NCBI GenBank assembly: GCA_910574865.1
Contig: CAJTDN010000025.1
Coordinates: forward strand, 1-40,244
Length of the DNA stretch: 40,244 bases
Reading direction: 5' to 3'
Source of the DNA: Lachnospiraceae bacterium
GTDB taxonomy: Bacteria; Bacillota; Clostridia; Lachnospirales; Lachnospiraceae
Part shown: one piece after another, positions 10,301-17,205 of the stretch
Numbering within the stretch: the first letter of the stretch is position 1
How the letters are laid out: each line of letters starts with the position of its first letter
Program-made: the position numbers and the translations under genes
Notes under the pieces: model-generated
What the model saw: only the letters and a program-made list of their open reading frames with translations
Told to the model about the DNA's origin: nothing
Database searches by the model: none

Positions 10301-10916
10301 GCGCCCTTTGATTGCATCTTGATAAGTAATCGTCATAATCGCCACGGCTTAGTTCGTCATTGGCCTTCAGCAGGCTGGTGTATGTCTTGTCGAGGTCGAT
10401 TGCCGTGTCAACCGCCTGCCGTATCTGGGAGAGAATCTCCTTTGAGATGGCGGCCGAAGAGAAGAAGTCCTTGAACCGTGCGGCCAGTTGCTTCCACTTC
10501 CCTTCAGCGGACTGGGCGGCGGATTCGCTGTTTTTTACTTCCCGATTGAAGTCTGCCAGTTGGGACTTGTCAATCTTTTGCCGCATCTCGTTTCTCATAG
10601 ATTGAAGTTCCGCTTTCATTTGGGACGTGTTCAGGCCGATTTCCAGGTCAGACACGGTCTTTTGCAATCCCTTGATGCTTTTTCGTAATTCGGCTTCCGT
10701 ACTCTTGTTCACTTTGATTTTCGTCCCGACATTGACCTTCATGTTGTCCAGTTCCTTTAATTGTCTTTTCAACTCTCTTGAAGCGAGTGTTTTTGAAAGC
10801 TTCGCCAACACCCTCACGTACATCGTGTTGTTCAACGATTTCAAGTCGTTGTTGATGGAACTTTTCGATAGCTGCTTGTTTAGTTTTGCTATCACGTCTA
10901 CTGTTAATTTGCTCAT
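4365..10916 (-). CDS. Phage tail tape measure protein, TP901 type, very long
   Basis: This encodes 2183 aa starting at MSKLTVDVIAKL; GGAGGA before this ATG excludes the longer upstream frame. The tape measure is wrapped by the tail tube and sets tail length. Order: helical N-terminus (1-170); TP901 core (about 175-450; SRLGFDLGTSDKLAEKS, ALLGAGNQQYQNAEALATAL); hydrophobic stretch near 655-675; long helical middle; Gly/Ser linker (about 1345-1370); coiled-coil C-terminal 800 residues. Using the family rule of about 1.5 angstrom per residue, the tail would be over 300 nm (inference). DNA coding for the part after the linker is clearly more GC-rich, suggesting a mosaic join. Three truncated copies of its 5' end lie upstream. 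A terminator and a terminated moron gene precede it, so it needs read-through or a late promoter. Confidence 0.9.
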   Translation of the reverse strand: MSKLTVDVIAKLNKQLSKSSINNDLKSLNNTMYVRVLAKLSKTLASRELKRQLKELDNMKVNVGTKIKVNKSTEAELRKSIKGLQKTVSDLEIGLNTSQMKAELQSMRNEMRQKIDKSQLADFNREVKNSESAAQSAEGKWKQLAARFKDFFSSAAISKEILSQIRQAVDTAIDLDKTYTSLLKANDELSRGDYDDYLSRCNQRAQELATSQKTLMEGATEFSRLGFDLGTSDKLAEKSVILANVGDISLSDSTQAIAAGINAYDTVDGYGDAAGKAQALIDKYAELGSTSSITTAELARGVQSVGTAFSETNTSVDEFLALLGAGNQQYQNAEALATALGNSSLRIRGASDELARAGEDVDGVMSVIDNQKAIKALTGVDILENDKETVRSIYDIFLDISEVYQDMSSKNQGTLLDILGGKNQASAIDATLKSMANAQSLLQDSLHASGSAQKEYETYLDSTEAHLQQFQSKLVETYSGFVNGDMVSYAAEFGTMLLDIVNKADILKNSLIAIATIKIGQGMATFGDAIVGTVTQMNTLGNALQQIKNLPIDVDSRNETLRDLGDATQALTEKNLKLLLSQKQLKENDQIMILTQHELTEEEAKAKLEKLGLTDATKSNTIANAANASSVNVLKGTFTGLTASVKAAWVAMSTLEKASVILAGLSTAYSIISSFISYHNQATEEALQKTKDAVDEYKEAASSINDYVSKYQELRQALQDAKGNEEETYNIKKQLLTLQAELNNKFGDECGIIDLVTDAYNDQTEAIRALNQEKAKQFLNENRTGINEATKKMEAENPYYLGSLDALSALNLTDAENDIVEEIKQLAGMNGIQFTANGFEFVGDAKEASDAINDFLNGVHELQKASGKDADGIYAIFENIYASSQDALNRVNDIVGTYGETYDEAKMAQIYADEDLSDGYYDAIEAVNAYNEAVLKSENPYHDEDVEAAWHDMQRMEGQIIKNKDVWGEYSDIMNGVFAGANDKAYSFYQLMQNNNTVSALADDLKDLSETDLSDIYNGKGSNESFEQLCERARQYGLEAQNVIDLLMELRHQQEESQGTPRIDESFYNSAADGAQTMADKLGILKSAYEGIQNGDGVDWFSILNNEEFENAFKDAGSAYGDFVHAIIKNSDDVDACQNAFGQFVSTILDNSGIFDDLTEETKEATIAMLEQNGIMNAAAIVEQKLAAYNEYLAMTKDIAALAGKNLADVTYEEITAILNEGVASNETASYLAQLAFAKMDVNNMKLDTTDDINQIIAIANAAGASASYIQVLATMLAKLHGTSIEISPLKTTGQATGSGILVKGMQNMAIGALENLLSDAIATQYQTTKIDPAQFYGKRTGGSGGRVPGSSGGSGGGSGGSGGGASEAAKETVETFDWVENKLESLERHVKKLDQTVGRTYKGWSERNSALNQEILEVGGQVWGQVLAYQEYMKKADAVGLSEHYKNLVKDGAIAIEDISDEGLKQQISDFQKWYEKARKCEEEAEELNDTLADLGKTIFEHATQMFEGRLSVMEYSLDMIDAYIDQAEARGHLAGTAYYDSLIKMEQGHISLLKEEYDALTDALAQAMKAGNIEKYSEEWYDMYNSVLDVDKAITEATTSLYEHQNALRELKWDYFEKQQEYTSKLTEEADWLIGLLEKQGSFVEDGDSAFAGSRRRTRRGTAAEGLHALNYNVYMAQADDYAKEILKINEMLAKDPYNLELIEKRNEFLEAQRDNIDAAYDEIEAVKDLMSEGYDAYLDKLQQLIDKRKEALGAERDLYDYQKSIAEKTGNIASLEKQLNAYAGDDSEEAASKVQQLKLELDEAKTDLEETEYEKWVSDQERLMDALYTEYEQLFNQRLDDVEFVLESMKDTANANAEGIRATLEQATAAVGTALSDEMKNIWKNDGGAGSIVSTYGSGMTAGLTSIQQTLDGIRNFVSAMAGDARQEAADNVAALETRQEAAANKAPTPPAQEAPKQELQTLEPAGSRTDTSFFVHRKDEYPKNKLNVETSIVDRLKYHDYDSSFSQMARYYAAMGFSGTYTGSASQNINMLNWMKSHGLSEGGEIQGLLRQSGETGFALVRTGETVITSEATQNLKAMLKMKDRLGMRKTGKYVFPDAQRMRQQTDEQMKWFQTAPQNTQNNNENVTIQIDNLSLPNVKNYDEFKTALLSDPHFEKVMGQAMADQMLGGNPFNKFRYI

Positions 10917-10948
10917 TTTTGTATTTCCTCCTTTAAAAATTTGCATAC

Positions 10949-10973
10949 AAAAAGACGGCTCTTTTGAACCGCC
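10949..10973 (-). terminator. Terminator of zinc-ribbon gene 1
   Basis: Minus strand GGCGGTTC-AAAA-GAGCCGTC followed by TTTTT, between the zinc-ribbon stop (11011) and the tape measure start. The stem is conserved in the two sister cassettes while the loop differs. Confidence 0.8.
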
Positions 10974-11010
10974 TTGTGCCTTAAGTTTTCTGATTCTAAA
11001 TTTTATTGTT

Positions 11011-11610
11011 TTACCACTCACTGCCACAGTTGTCGCAGTGCCATTGTTTGTGTGCCTTTCGGGAAAGAACGCCCCACACGGCGACATCCACGAGTTTTGA
11101 TGTTGCAGATAACTTGCGGATGTTGGTCGAACTACAAGTGGGACATTTGGGGGTGTTCTTTGGTTCATTAAAAGATATAATTTGTTTTTTGGGATTTACC
11201 CAATCTTCTGGGCGTTTGGAAAGAATGTGGTTTTTCAATTCGTTTCCACAATGCCTACATCTACTATGATATTTAGAACTGATAAGTACATAGTCTTCGG
11301 TTCTGGCAATTGGATATGTTGCAGACCCAACAAGCCAATTACATTTAGCACAAGTGGTGTAGGTGCTTCCTGAATCCGTTGCGCCGAATGTACCAGGTTC
11401 ATCTATTTCATACCACCAAAAGTCAATCTTATCCTCGTCAAACGAGTCATATGGCCCTAATTCAACGCCGTCACCAAAACTAAGTGGTTTCTCCTGCTTT
11501 GGTTCTTCTTCATCAAAAGCGGCTCCACAAACTGGACACTCCGTCATGTCCTTCGCCTTTTCAAATGGAAAAATCGTCCCGCATGATTCACAAACAATTT
11601 TCTTTCCCAT
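11011..11610 (-). CDS. Triple zinc-ribbon protein, phage moron copy 1
   Basis: This encodes 199 aa with no membrane segment. Three zinc-ribbon units are visible: CESC...CPVC (about 8-30), CAKC...CRHC (about 85-120) and CPTC...CDNC (about 155-197), the last with the pattern KCPTCSSTNIRKLS...QWHCDNCGSEW. An acidic segment follows the first ribbon. I do not recognise a named function; zinc ribbons usually bind nucleic acid or protein. It has its own sigma-A promoter, a GGAGG ribosome site and its own terminator, so it is an independent unit inserted in a late tail operon, as lysogenic 'moron' genes are. Copies 2 and 3 lie upstream. The first 65 and last 50 residues are almost identical between copies 1 and 2, while residues about 66-140 are only about half identical. 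Confidence 0.85.
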   Translation of the reverse strand: MGKKIVCESCGTIFPFEKAKDMTECPVCGAAFDEEEPKQEKPLSFGDGVELGPYDSFDEDKIDFWWYEIDEPGTFGATDSGSTYTTCAKCNWLVGSATYPIARTEDYVLISSKYHSRCRHCGNELKNHILSKRPEDWVNPKKQIISFNEPKNTPKCPTCSSTNIRKLSATSKLVDVAVWGVLSRKAHKQWHCDNCGSEW

Positions 11611-11646
11611 GGTAAAACCTCCCTCGCGTTTTCTTGGCTAGTCATG

Positions 11647-11675
11647 ATTGTACCATTATCTAACCGCGATTTCAA
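11647..11675 (-). promoter_or_regulatory. Sigma-A promoter of zinc-ribbon gene 1
   Basis: Minus strand TTGAAA (11675-11670), 17-nt spacer, TACAAT (11652-11647), 37 nt before the ATG. It is flanked by the inverted repeat GGTTAG / CTAGCC, an imperfect form of the operator-like repeat seen at copies 2 and 3. Confidence 0.8.
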
Positions 11676-13405
11676 TAGACACAAGGACACTTCCTGAACT
11701 TTCTTTTCATGTGTTGTTCATCCTTTGAAATGGCGGCCGAACAGAAGAGGTCCTTGAACCGTGCGGCCAGTTGCAATGCATTACCAAGTGTATTCATCTG
11801 TGTGACCGTTCCGACGATTGCATCGCCAAAAGTTGCTATTCCCTGGCCGATTTTTATGGTAGCGATGGCGATAAGGCTGTTTTTCAAGATGTCTGCTTTG
11901 TTGACAATATCTAACAACATCGTTCCGAATTCTGCCGCATGGGAAACCATGTCACCATTGACGAAGCCGGAGTAAGTTTCGACTAGCTTGCTTTGGAATT
12001 GTTGCAAATGTGCTTCCGTGCTCTCCAAGTAGGTTTCGTATTCTTTTTGTGCGGAACCGCTTGCGTTTAAGCTGTCTTGTAGAAGAGACTGCGCATCTGT
12101 CATGCTGCTTAAGGCCGCATCGATTGCCGGTGCCTGATTCTTTCCACCAAGGATTTCTAAAAGCTCACCTTGTTTTTTACTTGACATGTCCTGGTAGACT
12201 TCGGAAATGTCCAGAAAGATGTCATAAATCGAGCGAATCGTCTTTTTGTCATTTTCCAGGATGTCCACGCTCGTCAGTGCCTTGATGGCCTTCTGGTTGT
12301 CGATGGCGGACATGACGCCGTCCACGTCCTCCCCGGCCCGCGCCAGCTCGTCGGACTCCCCGCGAATTCGTAAGGAAGCGTTACCAAGTGCCGAGGCCAG
12401 TGCTTCGGCGTTTTGGTACTGCTGGTTGCCAGCACCGAGCAGTGCCAGGAATTCATCCACGCTCGTGTTTGTTTCGGAAAAGGCAGAACCAACGGATTGC
12501 ACGCCCCGTGCCAGTTCGGCGGTCGTGATGGACGAGGTGTTGCCTAGTTCGGCATATTTGTCAATCAATGCTTGTGCCTTGCCCGCCGCGTCGTCGTACC
12601 CGTCTACCGTGTCATAGGCGTTTACTCCCGCGGCGATTGCCCGGGCAGAATCGGAGAGGCTCATGTTCCCCACGTTGGCCAGCATGACGCTTTTCTCCGC
12701 AAGCTTGTCGCTCGTGTCCAGGTCAAAGCCTAGTTTGGAGAATTCTGTCGCCCCCTCCATCAGCGTCTTTTGAGACGTGGCCAGTTCCTGCGCCCTCTGG
12801 TTGCATCTTGACAAGTAATCGTCATAATCCCCGCGGCTTAGTTCGTCATTGGCTTTCATCAGGCTGGTGTAGGTCTTGTCAAGGTTGATAGCCGTGTCAA
12901 CCGCCTGCCGTATCTGGGAGAGAATCTCCTTGGAGATGACGGCCGAGGAGAAGAAGTCCTTGAACCGTTCGGCCAGTTGCTTCCACTTCCCGGAAGCGGA
13001 CTGCGCGGCGGACTCGCTGTTTCTCACCTCTTTGTTGAAGTCTGTCAGCTGGGACTTGTCAATCTTTTGCTGCATCTCGTTTTTCATAGACTGGAGCTCG
13101 GCCTTCATCTTGGATGTGTTCAGTCCGATTTCCAGGTCGGACACGGTCTTTTGCAAGTGCTTTACGCTTTTCTTTAATTCGGCCTCCGTGCTTTTGTTCA
13201 CCTTGATTTTCGTCCCGACATTGACCTTCATGTTGTCCAGTTCCTTTAACTGCTTTTTCAACTCCCTTGAAGCGAGCGTCTTGGAAAGCTTGGCCAGCAC
13301 CCTCACGTACATCGTGTTGTTCAACGATTTCAAGTCATTGTTGATGGAACTTTTCGATAGCTGCTTGTTTAGTTTTGCTATCACGTCTACTGCTAATTTG
13401 CTCAT
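11672..13405 (-). pseudogene. Truncated tape measure copy 2 (577 aa)
   Basis: It starts MSKLAVDVIAKL with a GGAGGA site and is nearly identical to the intact tape measure through the TP901 core up to MNTLGNALQ, about residue 540. There the frame jumps back to a second copy of the segment LAARFKDLFCSAAISKD, which in the intact gene lies near residue 150. It then ends with EQHMKRKFRKCPCVY. The same ending occurs in copies 3 and 4. The -35 box of the next zinc-ribbon promoter overlaps the last codons. A recombination product of a tandem array; it could still be translated but lacks most of the tape measure. Confidence 0.85.
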
Positions 13406-13437
13406 TTGTGTATATCCTCCTTTAAAATTTTGCATAC

Positions 13438-13463
13438 AAAAAGACGGCTCTCCATGAACCGCC
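13438..13463 (-). terminator. Terminator of zinc-ribbon gene 2
   Basis: Minus strand GGCGGTTC-ATGGA-GAGCCGTC then TTTTT; same stem as after gene 1, different loop. Confidence 0.8.
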
Positions 13464-13500
13464 TTATGCCTTAAGTCTTCTGGTTCTATATTTTGTTGTT

Positions 13501-14100
13501 TTACCATTCACTGCCACAGTTGTCGCAATGCCATTGCTTGTGTGCCTTTCGGGAAAGAACGCCCCACACGGCGACATCCACGAGTTTTGAGGTTGCAGAC
13601 AACTTTCGGATGTTTGTTGAACTGCAGGTGGGACATTTGGGGGTGTTTTCAGATACATTAACCGCACTAGTTTTTCTCCTTGAAGCTACCCATTCTTCCG
13701 GGCGTTTTAAAAGAATATGGTTCTTCATAATGTTTTCACAATATTTGCATGTTTTGTTTTGTTTGGAGTCAATCAATACATAATCACCTGATTTAGCGAT
13801 AGGATATCGTGTGCAACCTACAACTCGTTTGCATTGAGTACAAATTAAATTTGTATATCCGTTGTCTGTCTCGCCATAAACTCCCGGTTCATGTATGCTT
13901 TCCCACCAAAAGTCAATCTTGTCCTCATCAAATGAGTCATATGGCCCTAATTCGACACCTTCACCAAAACTAAGTGGTTTTTCCTGCTTCGGCTCTTCTT
14001 CATCGAAAGCCGCTCCGCAAACGGGACACTCCGTCATGTCTTTCGCTTTTTCAAATGGAAAAATCGTCCCGCATGATTCACAAACAATCTTCTTTCCCAT
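13501..14100 (-). CDS. Triple zinc-ribbon protein, phage moron copy 2
   Basis: This encodes 199 aa, the same length as copy 1. The ATG follows GGGAGG; the longer upstream frame is only the end of tape measure copy 3. The ribbons are CESC...CPVC, CTQC...CKYC and CPTC...CDNC. The ends match copy 1 almost residue for residue, but the core (ESIHEPGVYGETDNGYTNLI and onward to the third ribbon) differs at about half of positions while all zinc cysteines are kept. That pattern suggests selection for fold with diversification of the surface, or replacement of the core by recombination between shared ends. Own promoter and terminator. Function unknown. Confidence 0.85.
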   Translation of the reverse strand: MGKKIVCESCGTIFPFEKAKDMTECPVCGAAFDEEEPKQEKPLSFGEGVELGPYDSFDEDKIDFWWESIHEPGVYGETDNGYTNLICTQCKRVVGCTRYPIAKSGDYVLIDSKQNKTCKYCENIMKNHILLKRPEEWVASRRKTSAVNVSENTPKCPTCSSTNIRKLSATSKLVDVAVWGVLSRKAHKQWHCDNCGSEW

Positions 14101-14137
14101 GGTAAAAACCTCCCGCGCATTTTCTTGGTTAGTCATG

Positions 14138-14166
14138 ATTGTACCATTATCTAACCATGATTTCAA
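14138..14166 (-). promoter_or_regulatory. Promoter and operator-like repeat of zinc-ribbon gene 2
   Basis: TTGAAA (14166-14161), 17-nt spacer, TACAAT (14143-14138). A 7-bp inverted repeat TGGTTAG / CTAACCA with 18-nt spacing encloses the -10 box, suggesting repressor control. The repressor itself is not identified. Confidence 0.75.
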
Positions 14167-14690
14167 TAGACACAAGGACACTTTCTGAAGATTCTTTTCA
14201 TGTTTTGTACATCTTTGGAGATGGCGGTTGAAGAGAAGAAGTCCTTGAACCGTTCGGCCAGTTGCTTCCACTTCCCGGAAGCGGACTGCGCGGCGGACTC
14301 GCTGTTTTTTACCTCTTTGTTGAAGTCTGCCAGCTGGGACTTGTCAATCTTTTGCTGCATCTCGTTTTTCATGGATTGCAGTTCGGCCTTCATCTTGGAC
14401 GTGTTCAGTCCGATTTCCAGGTCGGACACGGTCTTTTGCAAGTGCTTGATGCTTTTCTTTAATTCGGCCTCCGTGCTCTTGTTCACCTTGATTTTCGTCC
14501 CGACATTGACCTTCATGTTGTCCAGTTCCTTTAACTGCTTTTTCAACTCCCTTGAAGCGAGCGTCTTGGAAAGCTTTGCCAGCACTCTCACGTACATCGT
14601 GTTGTTCAACGATTTCAAGCCATTGTTGATGGAACTTTTTGATAGCTGCTTGTTTAGTTTCGCTATCACGTCTACTGTTAATTTGCTCAT
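14163..14690 (-). pseudogene. Truncated tape measure copy 3 (175 aa)
   Basis: It starts MSKLTVDVIAKL with a GGAGGA site and runs in frame through the helical N-terminus to FKDFFSSTAISKD. It then switches to the ending VQNMKRIFRKCPCVY shared with copies 2 and 4. Only the first ~150 residues of the tape measure are present. Its 5' flank carries the terminator and stop region of zinc-ribbon gene 3 in the same spacing (95 nt) as at the other copies. This shows that the duplicated unit is zinc-ribbon cassette plus tape-measure start. Confidence 0.85.
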
Positions 14691-14722
14691 TTTTGTGTTT
14701 CCTCCTTTAAAATTTTGCATAC

Positions 14723-14747
14723 AAAAAGACGGCTCTTTCGAACCGCC
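14723..14747 (-). terminator. Terminator of zinc-ribbon gene 3
   Basis: Minus strand GGCGGTTC-GAAA-GAGCCGTC then TTTTT. Confidence 0.8.
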
Positions 14748-14784
14748 TTATGACTTGAGTCTTCTGATTCTAGATTTTGTTGTT

Positions 14785-15316
14785 TTACCATTCACTGCCA
14801 CAGTTGTCGCAGTGCCATTGCTTGTGTGCCTTTCGGGAAAGAACGCCCCACACGGCTACATCCACGAGTTTTGATGTTGCAGACAACTTGCGGATGTTTG
14901 TTGAACTGCAGGTGGGACATCTGGGGGTGTTATCGCTTTCTATGGTAAGTGGTCTTGTATCTACCCAGTCTTCAGGACGCTTGGAGTGAAGTGCTATAAT
15001 CACCTACTCGAGCAATTGGATAGGGGGCAGCACCAACAAGTTGTTTACATTTGGTACAAGTGGTAAGGACTTTCCCAGGATCGGTTGCGCCATAGGTACC
15101 TGGTTCGTTGATTTGATACCACCAAAAGTCAATCTTGTCCTCATCAAACGAGTCATATGGCCCTAATTCGACACCTTCACCAAAACTAAGTGGTTTTTCC
15201 TGCTTCGGCTCTTCTTCATCGAAGGCTGCTCCGCAAACGGGACACTCCGTCATGTCCTTCGCCTTTTCAAATGGAAAAATCGTCCCGCATGATTCACAAA
15301 CAATCTTCTTTCCCAT
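14785..15316 (-). pseudogene. Zinc-ribbon moron copy 3, internally deleted
   Basis: The N-terminus is the same as in copies 1 and 2 (MGKKIVCESCGTIFPF...), followed by a third version of the core (CTKCKQLVG, then YPIARVGDY). There 68 nt are missing relative to the 600-nt sisters and the frame is lost, ending in STSLQAS. The out-of-frame remainder (KRPEDWVDTR through WHCDNCGSEW) is intact. The second CxxC of the middle ribbon falls in the deletion. Promoter, ribosome site and terminator are still present, so this is a recent inactivation. Confidence 0.85.
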
Positions 15317-15353
15317 GGTAAAAACCTCCCTCGCGTTTTCTTGGTTAGTCATG

Positions 15354-15382
15354 ATTGTACCATTGTCTAACCATGATTTCAA
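15354..15382 (-). promoter_or_regulatory. Promoter and operator-like repeat of zinc-ribbon gene 3
   Basis: TTGAAA (15382-15377), 17-nt spacer, TACAAT (15359-15354). Perfect TGGTTAG (15342-15348) and CTAACCA (15367-15373) arms span the -10 box. Confidence 0.75.
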
Positions 15383-15533
15383 AAAACACAAGGACATTTT
15401 CTGAAAATTCTTTTCATGCTTTGCCCATCTTTTGAGATGGCGGTTGAAGAAAAGAAGTCCTTGAACCGCGTGGCCAGTTGCTTCCATTTCCTTTCGGCAG
15501 ACTGAGTGACAGATTTGCCGTCAATTTGTTCAC
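15379..15533 (-). pseudogene. Tape measure remnant, copy 4
   Basis: A GTG start context (GTGAACAAATTGACGGCAAA) corresponds to the tape measure start. Within a few codons the frame changes and reads SVTQSAERKWKQLATRFKD, FFSSTAISKD, then MKRIFRKCPCVF and stop. This is the upstream end of the tandem array: only start-like sequence, the KWKQLA segment and the common ending remain. Confidence 0.7.
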
Positions 15534-15554
15534 TTTTGTATATCCTTCTTTTTT

Positions 15555-15776
15555 GCTATGGTAAATTTATATATTCTAAGTCCGAGCCGTCGCATCGGAG
15601 TGGTTGTTTGGTTTTCCAAACATTGCGATGGCCATGGCCTGAATATCATGAATGTTAATGGATGATTTTCTATATTCATCATCATATATGAAAATCTCAA
15701 TCCGTTAACAGCAAGTCCTGAACCCCTTGTAAATGGGACGTTTCAGGACACTGCCTAAAAAGTTCAGAAAGCTAAT
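15555..15776 (-). repeat. Phage gene-end repeat, copy C
   Basis: One of three ~225-bp repeats (others at 19252-19483 and 20760-20984), each placed directly before the ribosome site of a phage gene. On the minus strand it begins TTAGCTTTCTGAAC. It later encodes, in broken frame, IHDIQAMAIA...NNHSDATA, a degenerate version of the C-terminus of the 19508-20257 protein. The rest of 15534-15921 holds AT-rich DNA and no gene. Confidence 0.75.
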
Positions 15777-15921
15777 AGAACATTTTTCTGCCAATGCTTT
15801 GTTCATTTGCGTATCATATTTTTATTACTTATTGGAAATTGGAAAAACATCTTTATTTTTCTTATATCTTATAGTATACTAAAATTCATGATTATATTAA
15901 TAGTAAAAAGGAGGTGAGAAG

Positions 15922-16329
15922 ATGGCAGGGGAAAGACCGATGAAAATCTGTCCCAAATGTGCGCTTTTTGTAATGAATCCGACATGTGCGTTTTGTAAGG
16001 TACCAATGGTTATAACGGATATTACTGCAAAAGAATCATTACACATGCCTAGTAAGCAAAGAGAAGAATTAATCAACCATTACATCGAAACCCTCATCAA
16101 AGATACTTATGACCCGAAAATAAGGGAGGAACGTGAAGAGTGGGAAAGAAACCAAGGCTCTCCATGGGCTAGCTATCAGGGGGCAAAAGCAAAATGTCCC
16201 ACTTGCGGCAGCACGAATGTCCGTTCCATTTCCGGTGCGGAACGTGGCGCGAGCATCCTGGGGCTGGGCATTTTTTCAAACAAGATTAACAAATCGTTTA
16301 AATGCAACAGTTGCGGATATACATGGTAA
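15922..16329 (+). CDS. Zinc-ribbon protein, plus-strand
   Basis: This encodes 135 aa, with a very strong AAAAGGAGGTGA ribosome site 6 nt before the ATG. N-terminal ribbon CPKC...CAFC (residues about 10-25), charged helical middle (40-85), and C-terminal ribbon KCPTCGSTNVRSIS...FKCNSCGYTW. The C-terminal module is the same type as in the three minus-strand moron proteins (CPTCSSTNIRKLS...CDNCGSEW), although only distantly similar. It is the only plus-strand gene inside the tail region and has its own terminator. Function unknown; a regulatory or nucleic-acid-binding role is only a guess. Confidence 0.8.
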   Translation: MAGERPMKICPKCALFVMNPTCAFCKVPMVITDITAKESLHMPSKQREELINHYIETLIKDTYDPKIREEREEWERNQGSPWASYQGAKAKCPTCGSTNVRSISGAERGASILGLGIFSNKINKSFKCNSCGYTW

Positions 16330-16400
16330 TCTTATTGATACCGTAAATTTCTCTTATTTTTGAGTTTGCTTACATTGCACGTCGTCTTGGGAATATTTGT

Positions 16401-16436
16401 TGAACCATCGGGTTATTCTGATGGTTCATTTTTATT
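16401..16436 (+). terminator. Rho-independent terminator
   Basis: TGAACCATC / GATGGTTCA arms around a 10-nt loop, followed by TTTTTATT; ends the 15922 transcription unit. Confidence 0.8.
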
Positions 16437-16439
16437 CCT

Positions 16440-17205
16440 GTGAGCAGTCATCAAAGTCATGTTTACATGGCCTTGGCGACTGCAGCAGGGGATTTCACTC
16501 CATCAACTCATCTGTGTTTTTATGTTTATTCAGAGATAAACTCCGTGTCATCGCCCTCTTGTTCGGCGATGATGTTTCCACAATCGTGTGATCGTAGGAG
16601 ACAAGATTCCTAACGTCAATTACTAACCGTCACACTCGGCAAAGTCTGGAGCACGCCTTACAGCACCGGGAATTTCACCCGGCACCGCCCGCCCTGGTGC
16701 TCTCTGGGATTAGCACTCATCCATTGAGGTTTCTATCCTTAAAAGGATTTCTGTACGTCACCGTACGCTGTCATCTGCTCGTTGTCATCAGGCCCCGCGT
16801 TGTCACTGTGCCGTCCGTGTCACCACGGAAGGGGAGTAGCGTTGCCTGTATACTGACTTTCAAGACCCTTAATTGCGAAAGGGTGCATCCATACTGTAGA
16901 GGGATGCCATATCTGCCATGCCCTCAGCGGGCATGCGGTGGTTGATTCCACACGGGGTTCAATCGTGTATTTCACGAAGGACGCATGTAAAAACCCACCC
17001 TCTGGATGGGAAAAGCATGCATAGTGGGCATATTCGGTTACAAGTTTGTAAGGTCTGCGCATTTACTGCGCTGACCTTACGAAAAAGTGATGGTGTAAGG
17101 CATATGGCCTATCGCGGAGCGATTTTAATGGACATATGCAGTTGCGGTTCAGCCTTGGCTGAACTGTAACCATATTCGGTTATGAGGGGTCACATTTCAC
17201 CCTAC
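16440..17205 (-). ncRNA. Candidate large structured RNA or RNA-bearing mobile remnant
   Basis: About 760 nt without a credible protein gene but dense in hairpins. Read on the minus strand: GTTCAGCCAAGGCTGAAC (17147-17164); GTAAGGTC...GACCTTAC with inner GCGC pairs (17048-17080); GCATATG...CATATGC enclosing ATCGC-TCC-GCGAT; CATGCCC-GCTGA-GGGCATG; CCGTG-GTGA-CACGG; GTACG-GTGA-CGTAC; TCATCGCC...GGCGATGA; and GCAGTC...GACTGC. Two stems close on GTGA, a GNRA tetraloop only on this strand, which argues for an RNA transcribed with the phage genes. The motif AACCGAATATG occurs twice. I cannot assign a class. Candidates are an omega-RNA-bearing IS200/IS605-type remnant, a group II intron fragment, or a large ornate phage RNA such as ROOL or GOLLD. 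It abuts the cut 3' end of the 17180-18391 tape measure. Confidence 0.45.

Noticed and set aside
13501-14271. A longer 256-aa version of zinc-ribbon copy 2, and the similar 171-aa frame at copy 3
   Set aside because: The extra N-terminus is out-of-frame tape-measure sequence; promoter and ribosome site place the true start at the internal ATG.
10949-15533. The tandem array as a diversity-generating retroelement or shufflon
   Set aside because: No reverse transcriptase, no template/variable repeat pair, no site-specific recombinase and no inverted cassette orientation; all copies face the same way.
16820-17062. An 80-codon minus-strand frame inside the structured region
   Set aside because: No ribosome site and it passes through several strong hairpins. 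A faint resemblance to the tails of TnpB proteins, which can overlap omega-RNA, is too weak to annotate but is kept as a hint for the RNA class.
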